DNA of 64,000 nt from Mariannaea sp. PMI_226. Lineage: Eukaryota; Ascomycota; Sordariomycetes; Hypocreales; Nectriaceae. Positions 47,034-59,453 of this stretch are shown here, in pieces. The stretch is taken from NCBI GenBank assembly GCA_024336345.1, contig JANFOG010000001.1, forward strand, positions 2,170,001 to 2,234,000, in the 5' to 3' direction. Both the position numbers and the translations under genes were made by a program. The notes below the pieces were generated by a model, which saw nothing but the letters and a program-made list of their open reading frames with translations, did no database searches and was not told the DNA's origin. Numbering within the stretch: position 1 is the first letter of the stretch; each line of letters starts with the position of its first letter.

Positions 47034-47972
47034 TTACTGCATACCAAAAATCATTCCTCCGTTGGCACAGATCACTTGACCGGTGCACCATGCGCTATCT
47101 GGGCTGGCCAGCATGGCGACAATTCCTGCAATCTCCTCGGCCTCGCCAGCACGACCGCCAGCGGTCTTGGCGTCCTCGACGATCTCGGGAGCGTCGACAC
47201 CCTCACGAGCAGCCATGAGAGGAGCGTTCTGAATGAAGGGCTTGATGAGGCGCTTGAACTCGTCCGAGTTGCGAGAGTACATCTCGGAGCGGACGGGGCC
47301 GGGGTTGATGGCGTTGACAGTAGCCTGCTCGCTCAGCTCACGCGCCCAGGTGCGGGTCATGGCCTCAAGAGCAGCCTTGCTGCCACCGTAGGTGCTCTGC
47401 CCAACGAAGCCCATGCTGGAGCTCACACTGCTCAGGTTGATGATTCGACCAGAGCGGTCTGTGGGGAGGTAAGGCTGGGCGGCTTGGACGAGCAGCAACG
47501 GACCCAGGACGTTGACCTGGTAAGTGCGCATGAAGTCCTCGGGCTTCACGTCTGGAACCTTGTCGTTGAGAGCCACGCCGGCATTGTTGACGAGAATATC
47601 AATGCGCAGGGGGCTGAAGATCTTGGCAGCCTGCGAGATGAGTGACGCTGGGCCGGTGACAGTACCCAGGTCGGCCTGAATGGGGACGACCTTGGTAGAG
47701 TACTTGGAGGACAGCTCAGTGGCGAGAGTGGCGGTCGAAGCAGCAGAGCCCTCAGAAGTGTAGGCGAGGATCAAGTCTGCGCCGCGGGAGGCGAGAGTCT
47801 TGGCAATGGCCAGACCAATGCCTTAACGAAGTGTTAGGAGATTTGAGTAGGAGACATTGCTGTTGCCGTTGTTTGCTACACCATGGCAATATTGGACTGG
47901 AACATTTGCAATGAACATACCTCTTGAGGCACCAGTGACGAGGGCCAACTTTCCAGTCAAAGGAAGAGCCAT
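47034..47972 (-). CDS. Short-chain dehydrogenase/reductase (FabG-like)
   Basis: This is a classical short-chain dehydrogenase that moves hydride between NAD(P)H and a carbonyl or hydroxyl substrate. Exons are 47972-47921 and 47821-47034, giving 279 residues, the expected size. The nucleotide motif TGASRGIG is split by the 99-base intron after the Arg. NNAG, the catalytic Ser in NLSSVSSS and the YGGSK pair (Tyr and Lys) are all present, followed by the usual NAINPGPV stretch and a C-terminal GQVICANGG. The sequence is closest in style to 3-oxoacyl-ACP reductase-like fungal enzymes, but the substrate is not readable. It has no neighbours suggesting a pathway. Confidence 0.92.
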
Positions 47973-49541
47973 TGTGAATAAACAGGCTATATGCAGATGA
48001 AAAGGAATTAGGGAATTTGAGGGTATCACGCTTTTAGCCGAGGACTGGCGGGTGTATTGCGAAAGGACAAGAGATCAAACACTAGGATGAGAAGAGATGA
48101 AGATTTTCCTTCTTCTCCTTCTCTGAACGGACAAAGGATGAGGCTTTATATACATATGTGTAGGCAGTTACTACCGCTACCTACATATGGAGCTCGACTA
48201 TCCCTCTCTGCGTCTCCCCATGACAAAAGCCAGCGCCATCTAATATGTTCAACAAGCAACCCTCCCCACCATATCCACGTGTAGTGTAGTGTTCACAATT
48301 AGTAGTTTTTTTTTTCTGGGCACCATCTATTTCCCCTAAAAGAGCCGACAGATCTCTGATAGAATCTCCACTCCCAGTTTGCGCGCCAATTACGAGCCCG
48401 GTGGAAGTGCCTGGCCTCGAGACGTCGAGGTGTCCACGGGCGGATGGTCCCCAGCGGGTGGCGGCCGGAGCTGGAGCTGAGAGGTGCGGTTGTAAAGAAA
48501 TCTGCCGTGAATGCGACTTTGATAAGTGTCCACGGGTACTAGAAGAGGTAATTTCCTATTCGGGGGGTCATGTGGTTGACCACCTAAACCACCCAAATCA
48601 CCCCTCCCTGAGATGCCCCGCTGTGACAGTACTGTTTGTCATCTACACATGCATTTGATGGCGTTGCGATGGATGGATGGGATGAGATGGTTTGAATTGG
48701 ATTGGACTGGATTGACAGGGACCTTGTAAGCCACTCCAAGACGAATTGTTTCTAGTATTGATAATTTTATCTGTCTGTTTGGCTCGGTTGTGGTTATAGT
48801 GGGTTAAACCAATCCAGCGGTTCAAATCGAACTTTTTAGGACGTCCGCTCATTCTACAGGGGGGCAGTTTGGAGGCTTTTTATCCATCCGGTGGGGGGGA
48901 GCCTATGGCGGGGTACCCTGACTCTTCAGGTACCCTACCTTGGGCACTTGAGAAACCCACAGGATGGATAGGACTACCTACTTATAGGTAGGTAGGTACA
49001 AGAAGATGTCCGTCAATTGTCCGACAAAACTGGGCTTCCTAAGGTGCCTCACCTAATGTACAGAATACTGGTTGTACCTCTGCATCCCACCGGAGATATT
49101 TCTTCCAGCGGATTGAGCGAGTTGATGCTACAGGTTCAGTTCCAGTGTTGCTGTACCTACCTTTAGGTACTATGTAGATACTGCACCCAAGGTCCAGAAG
49201 GCCATGGCGGGGTTCCCTTCACTGACGTCCTCGCCCAGGCCCAGTGAGCGTGCGTTGTGCGTTGTGCGTTGCACCCGTGAAAAACCGCCCCAGGTGTGCC
49301 CCCCGCCCCAATTGATCGCCCAAACTGGAAGCCTGGCGCCGTCCACACTCGTTTTCCAATCCAATGCCTTGAGCCTCATCAACCAACTTTCTTCTCATCC
49401 AGCTTCCCAAACGAACGACGAGCCTCGTCTACCTCCACCTCCACACCTGCACCCCCCTCCACCTCCATCTGCAACTACGTACCAGACCAGACCATACCAT
49501 ACCAGCCAAGACACTCGACTCTTAGACCTCACACGCCCACC
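47973..49541. other. Divergent spacer, dehydrogenase and ARD1
   Basis: This 1.6 kb spacer separates two divergent genes. It contains GGAT/GATG-rich (48660-48720) and AGGT-rich (about 48976-49000) simple sequence and GGTACC-containing motifs that recur in other spacers. The last 150 bases before 49542 are C-rich leader. No gene seen. Confidence 0.6.
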
Positions 49542-50330
49542 ATGGATATCCGCCTCCTCACAAACGCAGACCTGCCCCTCATCCAGCACGCCAACCTCGA
49601 AAACCTCCCCGAGAACTACTTCCTCAAGTACTACCTCTACCATGCTCTTTCCTGGCCCCAGCTCAGCTACGTGGCCGTCGATGTCTCCCGACCCAAGAAG
49701 AGCCCCTACGACTACCCCAAGATTGTCGGCTATGTCCTGGCCAAGATGGAGGAGGAGCCCACTGACGGCATCCCCCATGGCCATATCACCAGTTTGAGTG
49801 TCATGCGCACTCACAGACGTTTGGGAATTGCTGAGAAGCTGATGCGTCAGAGCCGTAAGTGCTGTCATAACTTCTATAAGATACACATACGCACTCCCCT
49901 CACCACAAAAAAACAAACACACACAAACACAAAACCATTACGTCCTGTCTAATCCTTTTGAAAAATCTTATTAGAACTTGCCATGGTCGAAACCTACGGC
50001 GCAAAATACGTCTCTCTCCATGTCCGAGTCTCCAACGCTGCTGCCCGCCACCTCTACGAGGACACGCTCAAGTTCCAGAACGAAAAGACCGAGGCCAAGT
50101 ACTACGCGGACGGCGAAGATGCCTTCTGCATGCGCCTCAACCTCGACGTCATCCGCGCCCAGGTTGACGAGGCCATCGCCGCTGAGGACGAAGAAAGCGG
50201 AGACGCTGTCGACGAGGGTGAGCCTGTCGGCGAGGTCGGTCGCGATCCCGAGGCCGGCAAGAAGTTCAAGGTTGCGGTGGGGAGAGGACTGGGTGTGGGC
50301 GAGCTGGTGGAAAAGAACGAATCAAAGTAA
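49542..50330 (+). CDS. ard1: NatA N-alpha-acetyltransferase catalytic subunit Ard1/Naa10
   Basis: This is the catalytic subunit of NatA, the ribosome-bound complex that acetylates the N-terminal Ser, Ala, Gly or Thr of nascent proteins. Exons are 49542-49854 and 49975-50330, giving 222 residues. The start [19 protein letters not shown] is strongly typical, and [16 protein letters not shown] gives the conserved substrate-site helix. The acetyl-CoA motif RRLGIA is at residues 92-97, and the [21 protein letters not shown] block completes the GNAT fold. An insertion ([11 protein letters not shown]) sits between the third and fourth strands. The C-terminal 60 residues are acidic and Gly-rich, as in other Naa10 proteins. 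The 120-base intron falls between the two halves of the GNAT core. Confidence 0.95.
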
Positions 50331-50856
50331 TGGAGTAGACACAGAGAGTGAAGGGCGGGTTGAAGAGGAACAAGAAGGGTGACTATAGGGGCGGTGTATT
50401 TTTTTTTTTTATATTTACAAAAAGGACCATGTTTTCAGGACATGAATGAGGGGGACGGGAGATATTGTAGGTATATATAGAGGGATAGACAAAAAGACGT
50501 CTTGGGGCTGGATGAAGAATTATCATGACCGAATATGGATTCATGAGGATAATGAGAACGATGATATATTCTTAAGAAAAGAAAAGAAAGCCCTTTTCTC
50601 TTGTCTGGCATTCTCTACTTGGTGGAGCAATAAGGTATTGGTATTGATTGTGAATTCCTAGTATACATATATTCATGTCATCATTATATAAAGTAAAGTC
50701 CCAGTTGTGTGAGGGTCGATATAATCTCCCGCAGCCCAATATCTGTAACAGTTTTAAATCCTTTTTTTCAATTTTTTTTTGTTCTTTTTTTCAACTTTCT
50801 TATTTTTCGTTTTCAACCCAATTCTTTTATACTTTTCGACCAACAAAAGGCAGTCC
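50331..50856. other. Convergent 3' spacer
   Basis: The ARD1 gene and the Gly-Pro-repeat gene converge here. Poly-T runs (50400-50413; about 50760-50790) are present. No gene seen. Confidence 0.6.
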
Positions 50857-53133
50857 TTAGCCTTCCCTTGCCGCCAACTCCCGAGCATATGCCTCGTCCG
50901 CCTCAACCCTTAGGCGGTCCAGCTTATCCACGAGCGCCTCGAGCTCCTTCTCAGCCGCCCGGCGCTCCCCCTCGGTCACAATCTTGACCCCGATGTCGCC
51001 CTTCTTACTCTGTATTTCAGTTTCCAACCCGGCCACGGTACGGTACTTTTCAGCGGATGCGGGACCAGGCGGCGGTAGCTCCGCGTCATCATCCTGGACG
51101 TCGTCCGGCCAAGAGCCAGGGAATCGGGTGCCCCAAGTGCCACGACCACCCCAGGCTCCTCGTCCGGTGCTTTGGCCACATCCCCTACCAGATCCTTGAC
51201 CACAGCGGCTGCCCCTTTGGTTCTGAGGACCAAAGGGACCCCGGAAACCGAACAATCCATTGGGGCCAAGCGGTCCATTAGGTCCTAGAGGGCCATGTGG
51301 ACCTAAGGGCCCGTTGGGTCCAAATGGGCCATGGGAGTTGGGAGGAGGAGGGCCACGGCATCCAAAGAAGCCACTTTGATTAGAAGCGTCGTGATGTCCT
51401 TGACCACGATTCTCGTCCCGGCCCCAGCAGCTTGTTCCACCAACAACTGGAGGAGGAGGCATACTGGGGATAGGGGGAATGTGGACGTTTGGAACATTGA
51501 CGGGTGGGACGTGAACATGGGGATTCGTTGGTCCTCGATGCCCTCGACGAGCCTCCTTCCGCGCCCTCTTCATCTCTTTCCTCTGCTGTTTCCTCTCTTT
51601 CCGTTCAGCCTTTCTCCTTCGTTGGCGTTCCTTTCTCAGATCTTTGACCTCCTTTCGTTGCTGCTTCTTCAGAACGCGCCATTGGTGTCTGAGCTCCTTG
51701 ATCTGGGCCTTCAACCCAGCTCGATCTGCGGCGGCGAGAGCCTGAATTACGCCTTGTGATTTGGCGGCTTTGATTTCGGCGCGGAACTGTTTGACGTCGG
51801 CCTTGGTGCGCACATGTTCTGGGTGGGCGTTCCATGATTGGAGACGCTCAACGTACAGAGGGAGCTGCTGGTCCTTCAGGTCGTCGTAGTCGGGCAGCGA
51901 GCCGATAGAGGAGACATCGGAAGCATCTGAGTCGGAGGATGAAGATGATGACGACGATGAAACGGAGGAAGATCGGCTGCGAGAATGGCGGTGGTGGGGC
52001 CCAGCGGAGCGGCCTCGACCGCGGCCGGGTCCGTGACGGTCCCGGTGGCTCCAAGGCCCGCCCCGGCCATAACGTGCAGGTCTAGCCTGCATACCGATGC
52101 TCCGTCCATTCATGCGGATGCCGCTGTTATCCATGACCAAGCTTCCGATGCGAAGCCCGTTGCTATCGGCGACAATGCTGTCTCCCCACCTCACACTCTC
52201 ATTGTCGATGCGGAAACCGCCCCATCCGCCTCTCCATCCTCCTGCCGGTCCCCTCCCCTGCGGCTGCGGTTGCGGCTGCGTTGACGGTCCCGCCGCCGCA
52301 GTTCCGGATGTAGCAGGAGACCCGTCAAAGGCTGTGTCCCATGCACCTGGCATGCGAGCATCCTGATGATTGACCTGGGGCTCCAGCTCTACACGAACGC
52401 CGCGCGGCGCAAAGAAGCCATCGTTCCACTGCCGTACGGTGGCCTCGATCTCTGCACGGCGACGCATTGGCTCGCTGGGGTCATCGGTCTGACCTACCGA
52501 TTTGACGCTGCGGGTAGCTTCGGTAGGAGTTCTGGAACCACGAATATCCTCCACATCTTCGGAGCGGACCTTTTCTGTCATCTTTTCGCTCACCTTTTCG
52601 CCAATGATGGCCTCATTGCTCTCTGCGTCGTGATAAGGGATGAGAAAGTTGACAAACGTAGACCAGTCGGCCTGCGTCACATCGTGGCTCGCGGCCCAGT
52701 CAGCAGGATATGGTAAGTCGTCAGCCTTGGATCCTGGCTTGACGGAGACGGTGTAGATAAATGGCTCTCTAGTCGTAACTGGGAGGATGGCGGGGCGGTC
52801 ATTGAAGTATAAGTTGGCACTGGGGGAAGGAGGAACGGCGAAAGTAGTTGCATTTGAGAAAGTCTGTGGTGTGAGCGGCGGCGTATAGATGATGGCATCC
52901 GCCGTTGTAGAAGATGATGAGATGCGAGAGGCAGCGTCGTCGCCAGTGAAGGCTGGAACAGCAGGCGAGCGTGGAGACCGGCCTCCCACGGAGCCGTTGG
53001 AGTAGATGTCTGTTTCTGAATATGGAGGTGGAGGGGCGTCGTGGTCCACGGTGACACGAAGGTGAGTATTCGCATCGCCGTCCATATTGTTGGTGGGTTG
53101 TGATGTTGATTGCGATGGTGATGTAGGAGTCAT
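50857..53133 (-). CDS. Gly-Pro-repeat protein of unknown function
   Basis: This single long frame of 758 codons has coding character throughout, but I recognise no catalytic domain. The N-terminus has a PPPPY motif near residue 36-40 in a PPPPYSETD context, which could bind a WW domain such as that of a Nedd4/Rsp5 ligase. A serine run with DSDASD follows near residues 390-410, after a basic Gly/Arg/His-rich stretch. Residues of about 480-545 are extremely Lys/Arg/Glu-rich and likely helical ([20 protein letters not shown]). Next come a Pro-Pro-Val rich piece and an imperfect GPxGPx repeat (about residues 590-630) that is collagen-like in spacing, then a Gly/Arg-rich stretch. The last 70 residues look like an acidic coiled coil. 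No signal peptide or membrane segment is visible, so the repeat is probably not secreted collagen. Function is unknown. Confidence 0.85.
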   Translation of the reverse strand: MTPTSPSQSTSQPTNNMDGDANTHLRVTVDHDAPPPPYSETDIYSNGSVGGRSPRSPAVPAFTGDDAASRISSSSTTADAIIYTPPLTPQTFSNATTFAVPPSPSANLYFNDRPAILPVTTREPFIYTVSVKPGSKADDLPYPADWAASHDVTQADWSTFVNFLIPYHDAESNEAIIGEKVSEKMTEKVRSEDVEDIRGSRTPTEATRSVKSVGQTDDPSEPMRRRAEIEATVRQWNDGFFAPRGVRVELEPQVNHQDARMPGAWDTAFDGSPATSGTAAAGPSTQPQPQPQGRGPAGGWRGGWGGFRIDNESVRWGDSIVADSNGLRIGSLVMDNSGIRMNGRSIGMQARPARYGRGGPWSHRDRHGPGRGRGRSAGPHHRHSRSRSSSVSSSSSSSSSDSDASDVSSIGSLPDYDDLKDQQLPLYVERLQSWNAHPEHVRTKADVKQFRAEIKAAKSQGVIQALAAADRAGLKAQIKELRHQWRVLKKQQRKEVKDLRKERQRRRKAERKERKQQRKEMKRARKEARRGHRGPTNPHVHVPPVNVPNVHIPPIPSMPPPPVVGGTSCWGRDENRGQGHHDASNQSGFFGCRGPPPPNSHGPFGPNGPLGPHGPLGPNGPLGPNGLFGFRGPFGPQNQRGSRCGQGSGRGCGQSTGRGAWGGRGTWGTRFPGSWPDDVQDDDAELPPPGPASAEKYRTVAGLETEIQSKKGDIGVKIVTEGERRAAEKELEALVDKLDRLRVEADEAYARELAAREG

Positions 53134-54537
53134 GATGGTGTGTGCGTGGTGAGGAAGAGAGAAAGGTGTTGGTAGGTAGTGCTGGTTATGCTATGACCCA
53201 TAGGACAAGGGGCAACCAACAAAGAGCAATATGATGTAAGTTGCTGTATAGATACCTAGTGATTTCAAGAGGAACCAAAGGTCTTCGTAGTTGTTTGCAT
53301 TTCGCTCTACGTGAGTGATAAAAAAGATAAAAACAAAACAGGTTGACGCACAAGCTTGAGTGCGAAAGGGTACGAATGGGTGTTATAAGTTAAATGGATG
53401 GCGAGCTCATCTCGCCATGATACCACACTCACACGCACTCCATTGTTCTCCAGCTAATAACTTAGTTCCGGGGACCTTGAACAGAGACCTACTAGCAAGG
53501 GACAAACTAACCAACAACGGGGCATCTACGTAAGAGAAGAGCAATTACCAGCGCAAAAAAGGGAAATGTGTCTTCAACCACAGCAAAGCTCGCATCGCTC
53601 GCATTCGCAATTCCCAGCCCTATGACTGGGTCCTCCAGGGTTCTCTGACTCTCTTTCGGCTACTTGCTTACGCGGCCGAAGCACGCGGAGGCCACCTGCC
53701 TCCCTGTTAGTGCTGTCGCTGCTATGCCGGAGATCCGAGTGCGAAATGCGCCCTTGAGAGGAGCGCAGAGGTACAGGCCTCCCCTCCTGGAGGGTTGGAT
53801 GGCGTGGCATTGGCAGTGGGTGGTGGGCGCCCTCCCCCTCTCATGGTCAAATGGCAAATGGCAAGTTGAGGGGGGAGCTCGGACATCGACGCGTTACAGC
53901 AGCTGGCGTCACATCATGCTGTACCGAGCTCTAGGCAGACGTTTGAATGTCAGCTTGTTTTGTTTCCGCTCTTTTCATGCAATGCACTAAGGCTGGCGGC
54001 GTTATCAAGGCTGAGCTAAGTAAGCTTAATCGACTACCTTACGTACTGTAGGTACTCCGTACTTGTGCCTCAGAACCCAAATTGCAAATACCTCCGTAAC
54101 AGTCACTGCATCTAGGTACCTACTTCTTAGCGCCATCCATCTACGGACGTACGTCACAAGGCGATTGGGCTGGGTTGTAACCGTTTTTGATATACTCGTC
54201 GTGCATAGACTGTTTTTTTTCTTCGCTTTATTGTACTTATAAGCACAAACAACTTGTCCAAGAACAAGCTGTTGCATATTTGTTTTTTTTTGTTAGTACC
54301 GGCAGTTTACAAAACCTCCAATAACTGCGTAGCACGCTCCCTGATGCTTTATATACCCTACACAAAGGTAGGCGGACGGCTACCCTATTATGAAGGCTTC
54401 AGTATCAAGTGTCATCTTTCGAATCTACACCAAATGCCTGATTCGGAAATTTTCATAAACCGCTGTCACCTATCAACGCCCCTTTTCCTTTCCTTTCTTA
54501 ACCCTCCATGTAATGCCTGCACAAGTACGTTGCTCCC
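53134..54537. other. Spacer between Gly-Pro-repeat gene and eIF2B beta
   Basis: Both flanking genes run leftward; this is the promoter of the first and the 3' side of the second. A TACTCCGTAC motif lies at 54053-54062 and a TAGGTACCTAC at about 54113. Frames such as 53810-53574 (minus) have no recognisable content. Confidence 0.55.
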
Positions 54538-56015
54538 TCATTGGTCCCACAAGTGAAAGTCGACATCCTCCTGCTTGTAATGATCCGCAATCAAGGTAGA
54601 CAGGTGATCCTTTGTATGCGTGCCCCTATTCAGGTTCGTGTAAGCCAATGTCTCAAGTTTAACATATACCAGGGTGATTTTTATCAACTTACAGGTTGGT
54701 GATATATGTGTCAATCAGCTCTGGCGGAACCAGTTCGGTGGCGGCTGTTCGGACCTCAACGTTGCTTACCATGGCACCGTCCTCGAAATTCACAAAAGTT
54801 GAAGAAGCTGCCCAGTCGATCAGAGACTCCTCATTGAAAGGAATCTCCGGGCTCAGCTTGTATATACCACTAAGCGCAATCACCGCATTTCCTTGCTCCT
54901 TGGCTGCCCTGGCAACAGCGGCGGCGCCAGCATCGGCCACCACGCCTCCATTAGCAACTACGGCGTGGGCGCCGATGACAACCTTGTCCACTCGCGACAT
55001 GTAAGCCATTAGACCTGCATTCATGACGTTGATGACGGTAGTTCCAGCCGAGGTGAGCTTCTTACGGAACGACGCGTGCTGTACTTCCGCCTGCCCTTTC
55101 CGAGGAGGCGCGAGGGCCAATAACACAGTAAACTTGCGCTTCTGAGCAGCCCGAACGATGAAACGCTCTGTGGTCGGGGAGGGTTGGTGAACGAGAACAT
55201 AGTCCCCGGGATGAATCTGCACGTCGGCGAGGGCTGCGATCTGGTCGTCCACCTGGCTGATCTCGTCCAGAATCTCCTCGATACCATCAATGACTTCTGA
55301 TCTCAGTGAGTGAATCTCAGCATAGTTTGCTTTTCGTAAAGGCGTGGAGGCTCCTGAAGTGGCCAGCGGAGAGCCATACAGGCTGTGCTCGGCGTCATTG
55401 GGACCCGATACTGACAACAAGTGGAAAAGACTTTTAGGCACGTTTACAGAGCTGTAAGAAGGTACCAATCCTGGCCGGGCCGTAGATTGCCGAGAGAGAG
55501 CTGGAACGAAGTCGGTTGAATCGGGCTTGGTTTGTGTTGAAGAAGGCCACTTAGCGGATGGGGAGGTAATGTCGGTGGGTGTCATCTGAGCCTCGCTAGG
55601 CGTTTCGCTGGCAAGCTCGTTCCTATCCTCGGCGGCTTCATCACGAATAAGGCCCAGGACTCGTCGTACAATATTGGCAATGACGAGCTCCTTAGGCTGG
55701 GCCTCGACGAGCTGACGGCCGGTGCGGGAGACCTTGTCGATGAGGCTCTCAACGTCGTGCCATTTGGCGCGGGCAACGACCTGGAGGAGGATGTGGGCAG
55801 TGGCAACGGCGCAGGGCTCAGGGCCCTTGATTTGGCGTCGCTTGAGGAGGCTATATAGAAAACCTAGGGTCAATCACCGGGCGAGAAGCGGGACGGATCA
55901 AGGAAACCACTCACGAGATGAGGCTCTCGACGGAGGCTTCCAACGATTGACCTTTGATAGATTTCAAGAATTTCTCGAGATCGAGCGCATAGCCCGCAGG
56001 GTGAGCGGGGGGCAT
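54538..56015 (-). CDS. gcd7: Translation initiation factor eIF2B subunit beta
   Basis: This is a regulatory subunit of the guanine-nucleotide exchange factor eIF2B, which recharges eIF2 with GTP and senses eIF2 phosphorylation in the amino-acid starvation response. Exons are 56015-55915, 55850-54693 and 54625-54538, giving 448 residues. The N-terminal exon (MPPAHPAGYALDLEKFLKSI) and the C-terminal exon (ending QEDVDFHLWDQ) both lie outside the main open frame, and each joins by a proper intron (64 and 67 bases). Family blocks visible are HPGDYVLVHQPSPTTERFI, MSRVDKVVIGAHAVVANGGV, AAVARAAKEQGNAVIAL and ELIDTYITNL. An insertion of roughly 70 residues (about 115-185), Ser/Pro/Thr-rich, separates the N-terminal helical part from the Rossmann-like part. 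Confidence 0.94.
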
Positions 56016-59000
56016 CTTGAGAGAAGGTTTCGGACTCGGGTCTTCAGCTTTGTGCGAGCTCGAAGCCAAGTGGGATGTTGCTTGGCGGGGTGAAGGAGGG
56101 GCACTTTTTTTTTGTGTCGATTTCTACAAAGCACTCCTTGGTATGGGTAAGGAATCGAGAGGAGGCGGTGATAAAGGGATCGAAATATGATTCGTTATAT
56201 GAGCTGATGGTTTATGGGAGTCGCGTTTATATTGTAGCCGGACCCGTTTTGTTTGGATGTCGTACAGTTGCGCTGTGAGGATGTGTTTGCGGCTCTCTTG
56301 AAATCGGTGACTCAAACACACATTTTTTGCAATGCGCGAGGCTACGGCCACCCGCCGACAAGGTTGGACCTAGCTGGCGCGCACTTCAACACTGGAGAGT
56401 GGACAAGGGCCTATCAGTGAGGTCTCCATCCCGCAGCAGGGGCCAATGGGGGTTAGTGAGTGTGGGACAGCCGCAGCCTTCCCGTTCTGCGGCGCCATCA
56501 GTGATGTCCTGATTGCCGTTCAGCGCTCTCGGAACTGGAATGCAAACCCAACACCCATGCTCATGTAGTGGCAGGAAATTCTTTGGCGAAGAAAGAAAAC
56601 AGTTTAAAAAAATTTCTCTCGGTTGTAACTTTCAACAACATATATACATGATATGCTGCTTCATTCAATGAAGCGAGTAAAGATTGGTGAGCAGAGGAGC
56701 GCTCAGGACTGGACGTTCTTATCCTTCCCTCAAAGTTGTAGATGCTGTAAGTATTGGGTATCAATGCCTTGTTTCGTTGTCAATAACTCATCCCTATATA
56801 CCAAAGTACTCCGTATATGTTGGATAATTGGCCATGAGCCAATCAGTTTTGCGTGTGAGAGGACAATGCCCTCGCCACGAGAACAAATGGGAAAGGATCC
56901 TCATTCATTCAGTTGGGTACATATATAGGGTGTGTAAGACATCCTCACCCCCGCTAAAATTCCTAGGCCGCAACTTCAGGCAAGGTGAGCGATGCTCACC
57001 GTCGCTGTCGCCATAGCTGACACGAAAACCCCGAGTCAGACTTGCATTGGCGGCATTAGAGATGATAGGTGAGTACTGTAAACTTGAATTGAGTGGTTCA
57101 AGGCTGCATTTATTCGCATGCCATAGAATAGCCTTTCTCCCCCCTCCAATAATTCGAAACGGGCAAAGGAAAAAAAAAAGACGTTGCAGAATGTCGGGGG
57201 GTGCGTGAGTGTAAAATTGCCCTAGTGGAAGCTTCGGGTAGATTTTCCTCTTATTTGTCTGGGTTGTGCTCTCTCCTCAACAGTATGGAAACAAATACAT
57301 ACATATGTCATGATAGGAAAGAGTGATTTTGATACTCCACGTGGTATGAAATTGTGCTGCAACTAGTAGATGAGGAATTCCTAATACGGCCACAAACCTT
57401 TACTACTGTGCCACTGTACATGATGTTATTGCTATGACGGGAGGAAAGAAGGTAACTGCCTATCTTTGGAGGGGGTGGCCGCTTATTTCCGCCCATATTC
57501 GTTGAGGTGCATCGTGTCCAGAGGGTTTTCTTTAGCGGACCTCAGTTCGACAATGAGGGGAACAAAACCCCCCACTGAGCGCCGCAATTACGTAGGTCGT
57601 TCAGGCAGAGCCATCCAGCGCGTTCTCTACGAGTCTGGAGCCGCCCGCTAAAATGGTGAACCATTTAATTACCGGATGTCCTTGGTACCTGAGGATCATG
57701 CTCTCAGTTGGGAGGGGTTGGGAGAGTGAGACATGCGAAATGCTGCGTGATGAAGAAGTAGGCCCGCTGAGAAGACGCCACGCAGTGATGCAGCAATGCA
57801 GAGACGCAGAGATGGATGCAGAGAGATGCAGAGTGCTGCAGTTATGCCCCTCCGGGATCAGCAGGGGGGGTTTTGAGTACAATCCGACAGCATCAAGGAA
57901 CCCAGGCAGTATATGCACGCACTAATTATTGATTGGGCGTTGGCATGCAGGTCTGTCTAGCGCCTCGGCTGGTAGATTGTCAGTTGTCCTCGGCCTGATG
58001 AGCCTGTCTTGACCGTTGTCTGAAAATCTGGAGAGGAATCCAATTGTACATTTGTAGCAGCAGGTTAATTACAGCATAAGCATCTACATCACAGCGGCGT
58101 GGCTACGTACATAAGTAGTACTATGTAAACGTCAGAGGAATGGAGCCGTGCACCTGCAAAGACGGTGCCCTGGAAGAAATGGAAGAAGCCGACTTAACCC
58201 CAGCAATTCCGGGCTTGCTGGGAGTCTGGAGTCTTCTGCTCGGCACCTGATGCTACTTTTATGGCGCTTCCCCAACACGTGAACCATCGCTCAACCATCA
58301 TCCGTCCACTCGTCTACTCGTCCACTCGGCGACAGCGGTCGGTCCTCCACTCTCAACCCAACCAAGCCAAGGCACAGCACAGCACGCACAAGACAGGACA
58401 GGACAGGTCCAGCGACGACCCCTTGTATCGGTAGAGCAAGGAAGTACTCTGGAACCACTCCCATTGTGTTTCTTCGCATGTGGTCATTTGGGGGTCCCCG
58501 ATCCTAATAACCTTGCTCTTGCATGCCCACCCAGGCGCCTTTGCCGCTTCTGTTCCCGCTCTCCATCTGCCAAAAAAGACGCCAACTTGGTCACTCATCT
58601 CACATCTCACCCCTCCCTTACTCGCTCACTCTGGCCACTGCATTTTCCACCGTCTCTCTCACTCGCACACGCACACAGTCTTTGCTTGATTTGCCTAACT
58701 CTGATTGTCGGATTTGTCTGTCCTCAACACATAGCCCACATACTAGGCCCCTTCTCCGCACCCTGAGTCTGAGTCTGTAGCCTACAAGCCAGCGGGAGCC
58801 CACTAAATCGTTTTTTTGGGGGTGCGTCGACAAGGCTCGAGTTGAGGCTCGGTTCAACGCCACAAATCCAACAAGCTGAGACGTCTTTCCCGTCTTCGCC
58901 CTTTGCACACTCTCTCTTCCGTCTGTTTGAGAGAATCTTCCCCTTCCACCATCTACCACTGGGACCCTTTTCTACTTGCGAACTGGGGGGGAATTACCTC

Positions 59001-59453
59001 TCATCCTTTCCTCTACCTCTTCGTTTCTCTCCCTCTCCCGGTTCAATCTTCCGTTGCCCATTTTCCACTCGTATTCAGTCTTCCGTCCGATCCCATAACC
59101 CGTACTTTTTTTTTTTTTGCGATTCTGAACTTGAGCCGTTCTTCCTCTCAAATCCTCTGATCCCGAGCCCTTGCTCACCACCCCCATCTACTTGCCTCTT
59201 CCACGAAGCCGATTGTGCGCATCAACCCATAACCAAATGCCGCCCACTTGACATTCGTTTCTTCCCAACCCATTCTATTCTCCCAACCTGTTGCGCAAGC
59301 GTTTTCTCTGCTCTCCCGTCTGGTCGCGCATTGCCCTGTCGCCGACCATTGCCGCCTTCATTCGGCCCCATTTGATATCCTCTCCCTTGATCGAATATTC
59401 TAATTCCTATTCACATCAATCAACCTCCTCGACGACAGTCGCCTTTCTTCCCC
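56016..59453. other. 3.4 kb divergent spacer, eIF2B beta and NEM1
   Basis: No gene is supportable here. It contains a TACTCCGTA motif (56807-56815), an imperfect GCAGAGATG-type tandem at about 57788-57840, and a long pyrimidine-rich stretch from about 58510 to 59450 that is probably the NEM1 promoter and leader. Confidence 0.55.
57788..57840. repeat. Imperfect GCAGAGA-type tandem repeat
   Basis: Several diverged copies of a TGCAGAGA/GCAGAGA unit follow each other in a spacer. There is no coding context. It is a simple degenerate repeat. Confidence 0.7.
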
